From Nitrospinae bacterium bin107 (lineage in GTDB: Bacteria > UBA8248): 64,000 bases of DNA. Where the stretch lies: the NCBI GenBank assembly GCA_002238965.1, contig MPNJ01000004.1, positions 186,001 to 250,000 of the forward strand. Direction: 5' to 3'. The notes beneath the pieces were generated by a model. The model was not told where the DNA came from, did no database searches, and was given only the letters and a program-made list of their open reading frames with translations. Position numbers and translations under genes: made by a program. Positions within the stretch are counted from its first letter, which is position 1. Each line of letters starts with the position of its first letter. Below are positions 62,775 through 64,000 of the stretch, piece by piece.

Positions 62775-63704
62775 TCAGGCTTTAGCGGTGGAACTTTTCT
62801 TGCTTCTGGAGCCTCGGCGCGCCTGTTCCGGCCATGCGAGAAGGATGGGGCTCGCCACGTAGATGGAAGAATACGTACCGGCCACGATGCCCACTGCCAG
62901 CGCGAACGCCACGTCGGAGATTATATCGCCACCAAGGATGAGGAACGCCAGCACGGCGACCAAAGTCGTCCCGGAGGTGAGCAGCGTACGGGAGAGAGTC
63001 TGGTTGATGGATTTGTTGACGAGCCCGGATAACTCGGCGCGTCTCGAAGCCCGTGTATTTTCGCGAATGCGGTCGAACACGACGATGGTGTCGTTCAATG
63101 AATAACCGATGATCGTCAAGACGGCCGCCACGATGGGGAGCGTGAACTCCTTGCCTGACAAGGAAAAAACGCCGAGCGTGATGATGACGTCGTGCAAAAG
63201 CGCCACGACCGACGCTATCGCCTGTCGGAACTGGAACCGGAAGCTGATGTAGATGAGAATGCCGATGAGGGCGAAGAGCATGCTGCTCAGCGCCTTCTGG
63301 CGTAGATCCGCGCCCACTTTTGGGCCCACCATTTCGGTTCTGCGCATCTCGAATGCTTCTTTGCCGAATTCTTTGATGAGCGCTGTTTTCACGACAGATT
63401 CGACACCCTCGATGTCGCCCGAGCTTTTCTCCACGCGAATCAGGAACTCCCCCTCGGAGCCGAAATTCTGGATGACAGTATCGCCCAAAGAAAGCCCCCC
63501 GACGGCGCTTCGCACGTCGCCGATCGGCTTGGCCTCCTTGAATTGCACCTGAACCAGCGTGCCGCCGGTGAAATCGATACCGTAGTTTATCCCCTTGGTC
63601 ATAAGCAGAAGAACGGACAACAAGACGACCACAGTGGAGATGCCGACGAAGAGCTTGGTTTTGCCGATGATGTCGTATGATGCGTCTGGCCGGATAATTT
63701 CCAT
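62775..63704 (-). CDS. secF: Protein translocase subunit SecF
   Basis: 309 residues with six membrane segments. GINYGIDFTGGTLVQVQF near residues 38-55 is the SecF periplasmic motif; ILIYISFRFQ and YSLNDTIVVFDRIRENTR near 205-222 are the core RND-type blocks. With SecD it uses the proton gradient to pull proteins out of the Sec channel. Its ATG shares one base with the secD stop. Confidence 0.97.
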   Translation of the reverse strand: MEIIRPDASYDIIGKTKLFVGISTVVVLLSVLLLMTKGINYGIDFTGGTLVQVQFKEAKPIGDVRSAVGGLSLGDTVIQNFGSEGEFLIRVEKSSGDIEGVESVVKTALIKEFGKEAFEMRRTEMVGPKVGADLRQKALSSMLFALIGILIYISFRFQFRQAIASVVALLHDVIITLGVFSLSGKEFTLPIVAAVLTIIGYSLNDTIVVFDRIRENTRASRRAELSGLVNKSINQTLSRTLLTSGTTLVAVLAFLILGGDIISDVAFALAVGIVAGTYSSIYVASPILLAWPEQARRGSRSKKSSTAKA

Positions 63705-64000
63705 TAGATGCTCAAACTCCTCACGTCGGTTCGGTACAAGAAGAAGTCATATACGAATCGGGTGACGAAAATCGCGGTGAACATGCTGGCCACGATGCCG
63801 ATGCTCAGGGTAACGGCGAATCCTTTAATGGGTCCCGTCCCGAATTGCAGGAGCACGAGTGCTGCGATGAGCGTCGTTATATTCGCGTCCAGAATCGTGA
63901 GGAAGGCCTTGCCGTATCCCGATTCGATGGCGGAGCGGATTGTTTTCCCCAGGCGCAATTCTTCCCTGATGCGCTCGAAAATCAGGACATTGGCGTCGAC
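63704..64000 (-). CDS. secD: Protein translocase subunit SecD, C-terminal end (5' part outside window)
   Basis: The last 98 residues are present and the frame is open to the window edge. [14 protein letters not shown] is the SecD counterpart of the conserved RND segment, followed by [30 protein letters not shown], which spans two membrane helices. It is directly coupled to secF. Confidence 0.95.
   Translation of the reverse strand, partial: VDANVLIFERIREELRLGKTIRSAIESGYGKAFLTILDANITTLIAALVLLQFGTGPIKGFAVTLSIGIVASMFTAIFVTRFVYDFFLYRTDVRSLSI

Overview
The window is about 64 kb of a moderately GC-rich bacterial chromosome with tightly packed genes, almost all of them recognisable. I see no phage, rRNA, CRISPR array or intact insertion sequence. 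The right half carries the conserved blocks mreB-mreC-mreD-mrdA-rodA, radical-SAM-rng, dprA-topA-trmFO-xerC-hslV-hslU and argB-argD-argF-argG. This order is familiar from Desulfobacterota/'deltaproteobacterial'-grade lineages and relatives such as Nitrospinota or Tectomicrobia. The left half is rich in TRAP and TAXI carriers, CoA enzymes and PLP enzymes, which fits an uncultivated organism that scavenges organic acids. The taxonomic reading is inference.

Layout: 1-4.8 kb holds an ADP-ribosylglycohydrolase end, a dctQ-dctM-dctP TRAP operon closed by a strong terminator, an SDR enzyme and a small membrane coiled-coil protein. 4.9-8.3 kb (minus strand) holds a SucCD-like CoA ligase pair and an exported Kelch protein. 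8.7-12.4 kb is a TAXI receptor with its fused permease. 12.5-21 kb is scattered metabolism: M19 dipeptidase, enoyl-CoA hydratase, TfoX-N protein, quinone reductase, aminotransferases including IlvE, and a threonine-synthase-like enzyme. 21-24.3 kb has a helix-hairpin-helix radical SAM protein, tRNA-Glu(CTC), a nitroreductase and an AhpD-like protein with an in-frame TGA that I read as selenocysteine. 24.7-26.2 kb is a Gfo/Idh/MocA oxidoreductase and a MITE-like nested inverted repeat.

26.2-31 kb (minus strand) is the most unusual part: a seven-gene protein-thiocarboxylate operon, probably for cysteine synthesis. In transcription order it encodes a cysteine synthase, a CysO/MoaD-like sulfur carrier ending GGR, a degenerate E1-like protein, a CysM-like synthase, a JAMM protease, an active-looking E1-like protein and an Rrf2 regulator with three spaced cysteines. 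The active E1 lacks the N-terminal arginine segment normally supplied in trans by the partner subunit of a MoeB/ThiF homodimer. The degenerate E1 has kept that segment but lost its catalytic parts. The two look like halves of a heterodimeric E1.

31-35.5 kb holds thiD, a cupin, a glucan phosphorylase and an AbrB-type protein. 35.5-50.2 kb is cell envelope and RNA: a SurA/PpiD-type isomerase, the rod-shape/elongasome operon, a sulfatase, the two-domain radical SAM protein, RNase G and a CpoB-like lipoprotein. 50.3-62.6 kb is one dense plus-strand run (dprA through argG) with many start/stop overlaps. The window ends with secF and the tail of secD on the minus strand.

Most worth following up: the putative selenoprotein with an FdhF-like GGUC hairpin after its UGA, and the split-E1 cysteine operon.
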